From Neolewinella persica DSM 23188 (lineage in GTDB: Bacteria; Bacteroidota; Bacteroidia; Chitinophagales; Saprospiraceae): a DNA stretch of 64,000 nt. The position numbers were made by a program, and so were the translations under genes. The stretch spans positions 62,001 through 126,000 of the forward strand of contig NZ_KB890427.1 of NCBI RefSeq assembly GCF_000373105.1, in the 5' to 3' direction. This document shows positions 26,204 to 34,188 of this stretch, in pieces. The notes under the pieces are model-generated. The model ran no database searches and was not told the DNA's origin. It saw nothing but the letters and a program-made list of their open reading frames with translations. Each line of letters starts with the position of its first letter. Positions within the stretch are counted from its first letter, which is position 1.

Positions 26204-27172
26204 CTATTTTCTCAGGTAACCGCCGAGCATTTTTGCGCCCATGCCGAGCACGTCGTCCATAACGCTTCCGTCGCCATTCCGGTCCAGGAGAGCACCTGCC
26301 AGGCCGAGGTCTGGCGCATTCTGGCGGGGGTTGCTTTGGCCTTTGATTACCATGTCCATCAGGGCGCCACCGAGTCCGCCGGCGTCCATGCCGGTCTCCC
26401 GTTTGGTTTTACCGAGAATACCCATCAGGATGGGGGCGAGGGTAGCCATGAGAGGAAGAACTTTGCTCAAGCTCAGGCCGGTGTTTTCACTGACTTGCTT
26501 AGCAACATCTTCTTTCTGTGCACCGAGCACGTGATCGAGAATGCCACCGCCGTCCAGTGTTTTACGGAATTGTGGGGGGATTTTTTCCTGGGTTCCAGCC
26601 TGTTTTCCGCCGAGGAGGCCACCGAGGAGGTCACCGAGGCCACCGCCGTCGCTGCCCTGAGTCTGGCTCATCATGCCGCCGATCAGGTCGCCGAGGCCAC
26701 CACTGCCGCCCTGGGCCTGGCCCAACATGCCGCCGAGCAGGTCGCCGAGTGCGCCGCCGCTTTGTTGCTTTGGCTGGCTGCCGCCGCCGAGCAGCCCGCC
26801 AAGCAAACCACCAAGTGCGCCGCCGCCGCCACCGCCACCTTGGCTGTTTTGAGCCATGCCGGTAATGAGGTCCATCAGACCACCGCCCGTGGGTACGTCC
26901 GGGCCTGGTGCCTGCTTGCCGCCTTGCATCAGGCCGCCGATGATGTCGAGGATACTGCCGTCGTGATCACGCTCCAGAGCGTTAGCCAAAGAGGAGGCTC
27001 CTTCGGGCGTGGAGGCATTGCGTGCCAATGCGCCCATCAGTGAACTTAGAATGGCACTGGATGCCTTCGTTGTTGTGTTGGGGTCGGCTCCGGTCTGCTG
27101 GGTAAGCACGTCCATGAGACCGCCGCTGAGTTGTTGTTGCAGCTGTTGCTGAAGTAGTTGAGATAAATCCAT
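26204..27172 (-). CDS. DUF937 protein with glycine-rich repeats
   Basis: A 322 aa protein. The N-terminal DUF937 part has MDLSQLLQQQLQQQLSGGLM and SLANALERDHDGSILDIIGG. The centre (~95-200) is a low-complexity Gly/Leu/Asp array of near repeats such as GGLGDLLGGMLGQ, and the C-terminus returns to DUF937 (LSKVLPLMATLAPILMGILG). The DHDGSI and DRNGDGSVMDDVLG strings resemble calcium-binding dockerin-like loops. There is no signal peptide. The repeats create long open frames on the other strand, which are not genes. Confidence 0.8.
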   Translation of the reverse strand: MDLSQLLQQQLQQQLSGGLMDVLTQQTGADPNTTTKASSAILSSLMGALARNASTPEGASSLANALERDHDGSILDIIGGLMQGGKQAPGPDVPTGGGLMDLITGMAQNSQGGGGGGGALGGLLGGLLGGGSQPKQQSGGALGDLLGGMLGQAQGGSGGLGDLIGGMMSQTQGSDGGGLGDLLGGLLGGKQAGTQEKIPPQFRKTLDGGGILDHVLGAQKEDVAKQVSENTGLSLSKVLPLMATLAPILMGILGKTKRETGMDAGGLGGALMDMVIKGQSNPRQNAPDLGLAGALLDRNGDGSVMDDVLGMGAKMLGGYLRK

Positions 27173-27550
27173 GCCGTAATATCGGGCTTATCTGTGAAAT
27201 GAAAAGCGGCTAACCGAATAATATCGGTTGGCCGCAAAAAGATTCAAACTACTCTATATCGGTTTCGGACTCTCATCCAGAAGGTGTTTTCAGCAGGCCT
27301 TGCTGCTGATTGTCATTCGTGAGACTACTGGACAAACGGGTGAAATTTTAGAAAGATTGTAGTGTGAATGTTAAAGGCGGAAATTTAACTCAAGTTGTCC
27401 GGTTGTCCGGTTGTCCGGTTTTCGGTTATCAGGTCGCCCCGTTATCAGGTGACACCCGATAACCCGACAACTAGATACCCTGATATGGGCCATAAAAAAT
27501 AAAAAAGTGGACTATTACTACCGGACCTATTGGATATACCTTAGCAGTCT
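27173..27550. other. Intergenic region with short tandem repeat
   Basis: Holds TTGTCCGG three times in tandem (27395-27418) and then direct and inverted copies of GTTATCAGGT / CGATAACCCGA. No gene is recognised. The region may carry the promoters of both flanking, divergent genes. Confidence 0.5.
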
Positions 27551-28087
27551 ATGGCCAAACAATTTCCCCATTTCAACGATCGCCTTTCTGCCTTCGTCGC
27601 CGATCAACATCTTTTCTTCGTAGCTACTGCCCCGGCCGCTGGTCGGGTGAATTGCTCTCCTAAAGGAATGGACTCGTTAAAAATTATCGGCCCTAACCGT
27701 ATAGTCTGGCTCAACGTGACGGGAAGCGGCAATGAAACGGCGGCTCACGTACTGGAAAATAACCGTATGACCCTAATGTGGTGCGCTTTCAATGGTGCGC
27801 CACTGATTCTGCGGGCCTACGGAACCGCCCGGGCCATTTATCCCGCTGACCCGGAGTGGGCAGCACTTGCCGGCCAGCTCCCAGCACTTCCCGGCGCTCG
27901 CCAAATTTATGACATGCAGGTAGAGGTCGTGCAGACCAGTTGTGGCATGGCCGTCCCGCTGATGGATTTTAATGAAGATCGGGAATTACTTAAAGATTGG
28001 GCCCGGAAAAAGGATCAGCAGGACTTCCTGGAGTACTGGGAAAACAAGAACACCACCAGCATTGATGGCTTGCCGACTGGGATGTAG
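27551..28087 (+). CDS. Pyridoxamine 5'-phosphate oxidase-family protein
   Basis: A 178 aa cytosolic flavin- or F420-split-barrel protein. Family pattern: FVADQHLFFVATAPAAGRVN, SPKGMDSLKIIGPNRIVWLN, GSGNETAAHVLENNRMTLMW, and LRAYGTARAIYP. The C-terminal tail is helical and charged. The small size and absence of the PNP substrate residues suggest a general FMN-binding oxidoreductase, not PdxH. Confidence 0.85.
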   Translation: MAKQFPHFNDRLSAFVADQHLFFVATAPAAGRVNCSPKGMDSLKIIGPNRIVWLNVTGSGNETAAHVLENNRMTLMWCAFNGAPLILRAYGTARAIYPADPEWAALAGQLPALPGARQIYDMQVEVVQTSCGMAVPLMDFNEDRELLKDWARKKDQQDFLEYWENKNTTSIDGLPTGM

Positions 28088-28171
28088 GCCCGTAGGGGAC
28101 AAATTTCCCTCCTCCTCAACACAACTATTCACCTACTGAATCAATTCTAATAGCGCAACTTATTTAGAGTT

Positions 28172-29182
28172 ATGCTACAATCCATCTGGGACGACGTCCG
28201 CCGCGAATTCAGCTTTGGCAATATGATCAACAGGATCATCATTGTCAATGTGGCTGTTTTTCTAGCCGTCAATATAGTACACGTCGTTCTGAAGCTTATT
28301 TACGGAGTTGCCAATCCGACGCCTCCTGCCTACTACCAGTTCTTCCATTTTATCGCTGGTTCTCACGATTGGTTCCACACGCTCACCAGGCCCTGGACAC
28401 TGATCACCCACATGTTTGTCCACGAAGGTTTCTTTCACCTGCTGTGGAATATGCTCTACCTGTTTTGGTTTGGTCGCATTTTTGGCGATCTGCTTGGTGA
28501 CCGTAGGGTACTCCCTCTTTATATCCTTGGAGGTCTTGCAGGGTTCCTGGCTTACTTTCTTGCCTATAACTTAACGGAACTAGGCGATGGCATTAGCTAC
28601 ATCGTCGGTGCGAGTGGTTCTATTTTCGCGATCCTTGTTGCTGCGGGTGTTTTTGCCCCCGACTACACCATCCGGCTTTTCCTGCTGGGCTCCATTCGCC
28701 TGAAGTACATTGTGTTTTTTGCGATCATGGTGCAGGTCATTGGTTTGGGGCAGATGCCCAACATCGGCGGCACCTTCGACCATATCGGCGGCATCATAAT
28801 GGGCTTTTTGTTTGCCTTTTACCTCAAGCGGGGTACCGACCTCACGGTTCCCGTCGGCAACGCCATTACCTGGATACAGGACACTTGGCACAACCTGATG
28901 AAGCCCAGTAAGGACCACAAAAAGGCTGGGCCCCGTGCTGCTTACCGAAGTGGTAAATCCGTCAAAGAAACCACCCCCAAAAGCCGGCCTTCCTTTATGC
29001 GCAAAGCCGGTGGTACTGCCAGTAAAGGCAGCCAGGAAAGCGACAGTAAAAGCCCGACGGAGCAGCGACTGTCCCACCAGGAGGAGCTCGACGCCATTCT
29101 CGACAAGATCAAAGAACGGGGTTACAATAGCCTCACCAAGGAAGAAAAAGACTTCCTCTTCCGGGCCTCTAACAAAAAGTAA
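28172..29182 (+). CDS. Rhomboid-family intramembrane serine protease
   Basis: A 336 aa inner-membrane protein with about six membrane segments (residues ~20-230). The catalytic Ser is in YIVGASGSIFAILVAAG, and the catalytic His in GTFDHIGGIIMGFLFAF. The N-terminal loop HEGFFHLLWNMLYLFWFGRI is the conserved L1/TM2 region. The C-terminal ~100 residues are soluble and end in a helical motif LDAILDKIKERGYNSLTKEE seen in Bacteroidota rhomboids. The next gene starts nine bases after the stop. Confidence 0.93.
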   Translation: MLQSIWDDVRREFSFGNMINRIIIVNVAVFLAVNIVHVVLKLIYGVANPTPPAYYQFFHFIAGSHDWFHTLTRPWTLITHMFVHEGFFHLLWNMLYLFWFGRIFGDLLGDRRVLPLYILGGLAGFLAYFLAYNLTELGDGISYIVGASGSIFAILVAAGVFAPDYTIRLFLLGSIRLKYIVFFAIMVQVIGLGQMPNIGGTFDHIGGIIMGFLFAFYLKRGTDLTVPVGNAITWIQDTWHNLMKPSKDHKKAGPRAAYRSGKSVKETTPKSRPSFMRKAGGTASKGSQESDSKSPTEQRLSHQEELDAILDKIKERGYNSLTKEEKDFLFRASNKK

Positions 29183-29191
29183 ATTCCTTTG

Positions 29192-30217
29192 ATGCGCCGC
29201 ATCTTCCACGTTCTGGGTAATCTACTGGCGCTGCTTGCCGGAGTAGGCCTATTTGCCAGGTTTGTTCCGCCAGACATGCTGTGGCCTCCAACCCTCATTG
29301 CCCTGATGCTGCCGATCCTTCTTTTACTTACGGCTTTATTTACCGCACTGATGATCTACCGCCGCCGCTGGGGGGCTATGGCCTTCCCTTCCATTATTCT
29401 GCTGTTGGCTTTTTCAGTTCTAGGCAGGCTCTTCGCTTTCGGCAGCTCCGTTGAAACGCCCGCTGAAGAAACGCTTACGATTGCCACCAACAATGCCCGG
29501 GCTTTTAAAAACGATGCCTGGGTCGCAGTGGATAAGAATGACGTAAAGCGGGTAATTAGTCAGCTGGGAGCTGATGTGCTGATGCTACAGGAATCGGGAG
29601 CCGATACTGGCAAAAACTCATATGCCCCCACTATTTTGGCTGCCGGCCCTTATTTCGCTCACCTACAGCCAGATGGCAGGGCGATCGCCACTTATGCCGA
29701 AAACCTAAAGACCATTGCCACCTCTGTAAAAAACTATAATGGCTATACCGTGGCGGATGTAAATACATCGCTTGGTACCATTCGCTTTATTAATGCCCAT
29801 TTGCAGTCTAACCAGATATCCGGCTTAGCGGGGAAATTGGGGAAGGATAAAAATGTTCAGGACGGACTGGACAGAGCCGAGTCCATGTTTCGTCGTTATG
29901 GTCAAAGTGCCAGGACCCGGGCCCGGCAGGCGGAAGAAATTCTTCGATTTGTGGAAGAAAGTCCTCATCCCGTCATTGTTGGCGGGGATTTCAACGACGT
30001 GCCGACTTCTTATACCTACCAGCGCGTGCTAAGCCCTCGCCTCCGTGATGCTTGGACAACCGCAGGCTTCGGCCTGGGCACCACCTTTACCGGCCCGCTA
30101 CCCGGCTTACGGATCGACTTTTTAATGGTTGATACGACTTTTACGATCAGGGAAGTAAAACGGTTTGAGACGGGGTATTCTGACCACCGGGGGCTCCGTG
30201 TCGTAATTAGTGAATAA
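29192..30217 (+). CDS. Membrane-anchored endonuclease/exonuclease/phosphatase-family protein
   Basis: A 341 aa protein. Three N-terminal membrane segments (about 5-85) precede an EEP domain with metal ligands N in ATNNARAF, E in LMLQESGAD, the VVVGGDFNDVP-type motif (IVGGDFNDVPTSYTYQRVL), and the closing Asp-His in GYSDHRGLRV. The active face is probably periplasmic. The ATG at 29192 follows the rhomboid stop closely, so the two form an operon. The substrate (nucleic acid, phospholipid or sugar phosphate) is not determined. Confidence 0.85.
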   Translation: MRRIFHVLGNLLALLAGVGLFARFVPPDMLWPPTLIALMLPILLLLTALFTALMIYRRRWGAMAFPSIILLLAFSVLGRLFAFGSSVETPAEETLTIATNNARAFKNDAWVAVDKNDVKRVISQLGADVLMLQESGADTGKNSYAPTILAAGPYFAHLQPDGRAIATYAENLKTIATSVKNYNGYTVADVNTSLGTIRFINAHLQSNQISGLAGKLGKDKNVQDGLDRAESMFRRYGQSARTRARQAEEILRFVEESPHPVIVGGDFNDVPTSYTYQRVLSPRLRDAWTTAGFGLGTTFTGPLPGLRIDFLMVDTTFTIREVKRFETGYSDHRGLRVVISE

Positions 30218-30234
30218 GGGAAGGAGGGAATAAT

Positions 30235-30325
30235 TGAGTGGCTGTCACTTGCGGTAGCCATTCCCCAATTCTAGTATTCAATACACGAGCGGAGCGAGCT
30301 TCCGAGTGCGGTAGCCATTAAATTA
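30235..30325. repeat. GCGGTAGCC-family repeat, two direct cores
   Basis: TGCGGTAGCCATT occurs at 30250-30262 and again at 30307-30319, with ACACGAGCGGAGCGAGCT between. The same cores appear in the palindromes at 22.8 and 49.3 kb. Confidence 0.7.
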
Positions 30326-30353
30326 TTCAACCTATTCTATTAATCATTTTTAA

Positions 30354-31763
30354 CTACACGTGCAAAGCCCGGTTCCCCGTAGCCGCTAACGCCGCCTCTT
30401 TAAACGCTTCGGTGTAAGTTGGGTGAGCGTGGCTCATGCGGGCAGCATCCTCGGCTGAAGCACGGAACTCCATCAGCGCAACGGCTTCGGCGATCATATC
30501 GGCAGTACGCGGACCAACCATGTGTACGCCGAGGATCTCATCGGTGTCTTTGTGTGCCAGTACTTTCACCATACCTTCCAGGTCCATGCTGGCGCGGGCT
30601 CGGCCCAGGGCCTTGAACGGGAATTTACCGGACTTATACGGCACGCCGACTTCTTTCAATTCTTCTTCGGTTTTACCGACGGCAGCAACTTCTGGCCAGG
30701 TGTAAACTACTCCTGGAATCAGGTTGTAATCAATGTGGGGTTTTTCGCCAGCGATGGTCTCGGCGACGAACATACCTTCCTCTTCGGCCTTGTGTGCCAG
30801 CATGGCACCGGTCACTACGTCACCAATGGCGTAGATGTGTGGCTGCGCGGTACGCAGATGCTTGTCGATCACGACGCGGCCCCGGTCATCGAGGGGGACA
30901 CCGGCCTTGTCCAGGCCGAGCTTGTCGGTATACGGCCGGCGGCCGATAGCGATCAGGCAGTAGTCGGCGTCGATGGTAAATGGCTCGCCGCCATCACGTT
31001 TCTCGACAGTTACCTTGGCTTTGGTCTTCAACCCTTCCACATTCGTCACCTTATGGTTAAGGTGGAACTTAATGCCGTTTTTCTTTAGGGCCCGCATCAG
31101 TTCTTTGGAACAGTCTTTGTCCATGGTGGGGATGATCCGGTCCTGGAATTCAACAACTTCAACTTCCGTACCCAAACGGGCGAAAACGCTGCCCAGCTCC
31201 AGGCCGATGACACCACCACCGACGATGACCATGTTTTTTGGAACCTTGGTGATGTTCAGCGCCTCTGTGCTGGTAATCACCCGGTTTTTATCGTAGTTCA
31301 TCATAGCCGGGGTGATTGGCTTAGAGCCCGTGGCAATAATGAAATTTTTTCCGGAGATCGTCTGATCATCACTTCCATCACTCATCGCAATGTCCAGGTC
31401 GTGGGGACTTGCAAAGGAACCGTGGCCGTAGAAGACATCGATCTTGTTCTTCTTCATCAGGAACTGAACGCCTTTCACCGTCTGGTCCACCACATCATCC
31501 TTCCGCTTGATCATCTGCGGCATGTCAATGCCGAGGTTACTGATCTTGATCCCATGCTCCGCAAACTTTTCATGCGCGGCGTGGTAGTGCTCTGAACTGT
31601 CGAGCAGGGCTTTAGAGGGAATACAGCCCACGTTGAGGCAAGTTCCACCCAGGCGATCGTTGTAGCGTTCGACGATAGCAGTCTTAAGGCCAAGTTGAGC
31701 GGCGCGGATGGCTGCCACGTAGCCGCCTGGGCCACTACCGATGATGATGAGATCGTATTGCAT
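30354..31763 (-). CDS. lpdA: Dihydrolipoyl dehydrogenase
   Basis: E3 flavoprotein that reoxidises lipoamide in 2-oxo acid dehydrogenase and glycine cleavage complexes. The 469 aa protein has the FAD loop IIGSGPGGYVAAIRA, the redox pair GGTCLNVGCIPSK (C42, C47), the NAD loop VVGGGVIGLELGSVFARLG, IGRRPYT and the C-terminal interface with catalytic His in HAHPTYTEAF. Complete and typical. E1 and E2 genes are not adjacent. Its own promoter lies about 117 bases upstream. Confidence 0.97.
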   Translation of the reverse strand: MQYDLIIIGSGPGGYVAAIRAAQLGLKTAIVERYNDRLGGTCLNVGCIPSKALLDSSEHYHAAHEKFAEHGIKISNLGIDMPQMIKRKDDVVDQTVKGVQFLMKKNKIDVFYGHGSFASPHDLDIAMSDGSDDQTISGKNFIIATGSKPITPAMMNYDKNRVITSTEALNITKVPKNMVIVGGGVIGLELGSVFARLGTEVEVVEFQDRIIPTMDKDCSKELMRALKKNGIKFHLNHKVTNVEGLKTKAKVTVEKRDGGEPFTIDADYCLIAIGRRPYTDKLGLDKAGVPLDDRGRVVIDKHLRTAQPHIYAIGDVVTGAMLAHKAEEEGMFVAETIAGEKPHIDYNLIPGVVYTWPEVAAVGKTEEELKEVGVPYKSGKFPFKALGRARASMDLEGMVKVLAHKDTDEILGVHMVGPRTADMIAEAVALMEFRASAEDAARMSHAHPTYTEAFKEAALAATGNRALHV

Positions 31764-31864
31764 AGCTAGTCGTTTTGATCAGTTGGTAAACGCCTCAAAC
31801 AGAAGATCGTTTTAGGCAATCCCATCCCTGAAGGTGTATTTGAGCCGCCAGTGGTTTTGAAGCA

Positions 31865-31882
31865 GGCGCGAACGCGGGTGCA
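31865..31882 (-). repeat. Dispersed 18-mer repeat at the lpdA promoter
   Basis: GGCGCGAACGCGGGTGCA; on the minus strand this is TGCACCCGCGTTCGCGCC directly after the -7 box, at the expected transcription start of lpdA. Confidence 0.7.
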
Positions 31883-31888
31883 AAGATA
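31880..31888 (-). promoter_or_regulatory. -7 promoter box for lpdA
   Basis: Reads TATCTTTGC on the minus strand, a full match to TAnnTTTG, 117 bases upstream of the lpdA ATG. Confidence 0.55.
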
Positions 31889-32068
31889 GTTGCCGGAGCA
31901 AGCAATCGTTAAGGGCGGCGTGCTTTTTTTAATAGTACTCTTGGTGTAGGCAAAACGAATGGCCGGAGAACGATATGACAAAATAAAAATTCCTGATGCT
32001 AACCGGAGCACTCGTTTGTGCATTAATGGGCTATCATCAGAAATTTAGGCTAAGGCTAAATACTAGCT

Positions 32069-32332
32069 TTATGGTTTGCGCAGGCAGTTGTCATAAGAAT
32101 CCAGCGCATTGTTGATGTTGTGATTAAGAAGGACAGCGACTTCTAGTTCGCAATAATGAGCAATCGCGTAAGGCTCATTATTGCTGCACTCCCGGACAGA
32201 TTCATGCGCCTCGTCAAGGGCCTGATTAACCGTCACGTTGAACGGGGTAAGACAATCTTTAGCCTGTACTGAAGCAAAGAGTAGGCAAAGGGCAAAGACG
32301 CAAAGGCCCCGCTGTAAAGTAGTAGATTTCAT
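32069..32332 (-). CDS. Small secreted four-cysteine protein
   Basis: An 87 aa protein with a signal peptide (residues 1-24, ending VQAKD) and a mature part with four Cys: DCLTPF, ESVRECSNN, AHYCELEV and SYDNCLRKP. The Cys spacing and the YxNCL ending resemble the C-terminal half of the gene at 33034-33582, so they are likely distant paralogs. Unknown family. It lies in an A+T-richer stretch with two lipoprotein genes, all on the minus strand but spaced by 130 or more bases. Confidence 0.55.
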   Translation of the reverse strand: MKSTTLQRGLCVFALCLLFASVQAKDCLTPFNVTVNQALDEAHESVRECSNNEPYAIAHYCELEVAVLLNHNINNALDSYDNCLRKP

Positions 32333-32465
32333 AATTTTAAATTAAATGGTAAATAAATAAGGTATAGTTTGAGGTAGTCGTACCATTCCCCCGAAGAGCT
32401 TCTTCATCTTGCCTTAAAGGGTCGAGGAATAATACTTCTTCGGGGAAGTGATAGACATGAGGAAC

Positions 32466-32933
32466 CTAGTTGAGCGCCCGGCGATGTTCAAGAATACGAT
32501 CTCCGGTATTTGCGTCAAAGCGAGTTGGATGCTTTTTAGCGAATAGCCGGTCCACTTCTTGTTTCTTCTCTGGGGCCATACTGAGGTAATCAAACTGGGC
32601 CTGGAGATTTAACTTAGCTTGGTGGAGCGCGGTTATTTGCTTGGCAATTTTGGTCCCCCCTTTTACGCCTGCCAACGATTTGATGGCGCTTTCCTCGTCA
32701 AGGAGGGCTTCCGGATATTTAGTGACGATTTGCTGAATAGCAGCCATGTCAATGTCTTCGAAAAGGACCATTTCGAACAGGTCATCGGTAGCCGTTTTGT
32801 AGGCAAGAAGTTCGTCGCTTTCTGCAATTTGTTCGATGCAGAAACGACAAGGGGCGGCATTGTCTTTTTCCTCACAGGAGGAAAAGGAAACGAGGAGGCA
32901 CAGGAGCAATGCTCCCAGGAAGGAATACTTCAT
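32466..32933 (-). CDS. Hypothetical lipoprotein
   Basis: A 155 aa protein with a lipoprotein signal peptide (LLVSFSSC lipobox, Cys about 20). The mature part begins EEKDNAAPCRFC and is helical and charged, with a conserved-looking Cys pair near its start (PCRFC). No known domain recognised. It sits between two four-Cys proteins and could be part of the same envelope function. Confidence 0.6.
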   Translation of the reverse strand: MKYSFLGALLLCLLVSFSSCEEKDNAAPCRFCIEQIAESDELLAYKTATDDLFEMVLFEDIDMAAIQQIVTKYPEALLDEESAIKSLAGVKGGTKIAKQITALHQAKLNLQAQFDYLSMAPEKKQEVDRLFAKKHPTRFDANTGDRILEHRRALN

Positions 32934-33033
32934 GGTTGGAGGTTTTAGCTTGTTCCTGGCTTAGCCAGGCAGAAGCAGGTTAATAATGAAAATGTATGTG
33001 GTAGCTATCTGAAGGATGGCCCGATTGTATGAC

Positions 33034-33582
33034 CTACGGGTAATCAGCGTTAGGGTAGGTATTTTGAAGGCATTGATTGAAATCTGTATCAGCGTTGATC
33101 AAGTTAAGACCAAAGCGAATTATACATACGGCTCCTTCTTCATAAGAAGCAGCGGATGACGCGCATATTCCTAGCGTAGCCGCTGCATTAATGGTAGATT
33201 GTTTGTATTCCTGATAGCAAGGTTGCTTCCCATAAGAAGGAGTAGTGTCAACGATCAATATATTGTCGATAAGATATTGGCTCAATGCGTCGGCTGAATG
33301 GTTTAACGCATTTATTTGATTTAGCATGTCTGCATGGTCATGGGCCACTTTGCTTAAATCGAACTGTTGAAACAAGGCTTCTTCAGTTATTGTAAGGCGC
33401 CCGGTCTTGGGATCTACCTGTGAACTGATGAATGCCATTAATTTTTGAAAATCAGGATGACTACTGACGACTACGGGGGTGGTAACAACCTCCGCTTCTT
33501 CAATAGGATGAAAACTGTCTACCTCCTTCTCACAGCTGAAAAGAGCCAGGAATAAAAACATGGATAGTATTGTAAATCTCAT
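33034..33582 (-). CDS. Hypothetical lipoprotein with four-cysteine C-terminal part
   Basis: A 182 aa protein with lipobox FLALFSC (Cys16). The C-terminal part has PCYQEYKQ, LGICASSA, AVCIIRFGL and FNQCLQNTYP. That four-Cys layout, with an A-x-Y and a DxFxQCL ending, parallels the 87 aa protein at 32069-32332. The middle region is helical. No family recognised; probably displayed on the outer or inner membrane. Confidence 0.6.
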   Translation of the reverse strand: MRFTILSMFLFLALFSCEKEVDSFHPIEEAEVVTTPVVVSSHPDFQKLMAFISSQVDPKTGRLTITEEALFQQFDLSKVAHDHADMLNQINALNHSADALSQYLIDNILIVDTTPSYGKQPCYQEYKQSTINAAATLGICASSAASYEEGAVCIIRFGLNLINADTDFNQCLQNTYPNADYP

Positions 33583-34038
33583 GGTAGAAAAATTAATTGG
33601 TTAAAAAATGAATTATCGCCATTGAATTGATATCGATGGCTTGCAATCCAAAGGTGGGGGGAACTTAGCAGGAACGGCAAAGACGAAATCCGGGTAGTTG
33701 TACCGAATTATGGGAGCTAATTAAAACGCAGTATTTGTTTAACCTTTTGATTACAAGCGTATTACCATGTTTTTTTATAATGATTTTATCTGCTTCAAAT
33801 GGTGAATAGGCTGCTTTTGTAAGCTTTATCCTTTTTTCATGAATACCGTCTAGTAAAAGCCAGGCAGGAGATAAATGCATAAATTATTGACCGTAAGTAT
33901 TTGATTGTCAATTTATTGCGAATAAATAAGGTTGGGCCCAGAAAGAAGCGCTCGAACGCCGGACATTATTCTGTCTTTTTCTCCCTCCCTTCAACCGACC
34001 ACTTTTGGAACATCTTCTAATCACAAAATTCAATTATC
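33583..34038. other. Intergenic region before the double-glycine peptide gene
   Basis: 456 A+T-rich bases. A 71-codon minus-strand frame (33665-33880) is open but matches nothing and may be chance. The final 80 bases should hold the promoter of the peptide gene, but no clear -7 box was picked out. Confidence 0.4.
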
Positions 34039-34188
34039 ATGAAAGATGTTACCAATACTACCCCATTAACGGAACTTACCGTCGAAGAACTCAAAGGCTG
34101 CTTTGGGGGGACTGACGATCAGGTGGATGTTTTAGCAGGGGTGCTTGATTCTGCGGGGGTGACTATTGTAGAGGATTTGATGTTCTAA
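34039..34188 (+). CDS. Double-glycine leader peptide (secreted peptide precursor)
   Basis: A 49 aa peptide too short for routine ORF calling. Residues 1-24 look like a double-glycine leader: TELTVEELKGCFGG, with the acidic-hydrophobic spacing (EL..EEL) of substrates cut by C39-peptidase ABC exporters, ending in Gly23-Gly24. The predicted mature part is 25 residues, acidic and hydrophobic (starting TDDQVDVLAG, ending VEDLMF). There is no Cys in it, so not a lanthipeptide. The stop overlaps the stop of the convergent 495 aa protein by four bases. No exporter gene is in the window. The class (bacteriocin or signal) is inference. Confidence 0.6.
   Translation: MKDVTNTTPLTELTVEELKGCFGGTDDQVDVLAGVLDSAGVTIVEDLMF

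Noticed and set aside
26336-27043. Long plus-strand frame opposite the DUF937 gene
   Set aside because: A shadow of the Gly-rich repeats on the minus strand; Ala/Glu-rich low complexity without domain.
27395-27418. CRISPR array
   Set aside because: Repeat unit is 8 bases in direct tandem, with no spacers and no cas genes.
33665-33880. 71-codon minus-strand frame near the lipoproteins
   Set aside because: No signal peptide or recognisable domain, A+T-rich setting where chance frames are common; left as intergenic.
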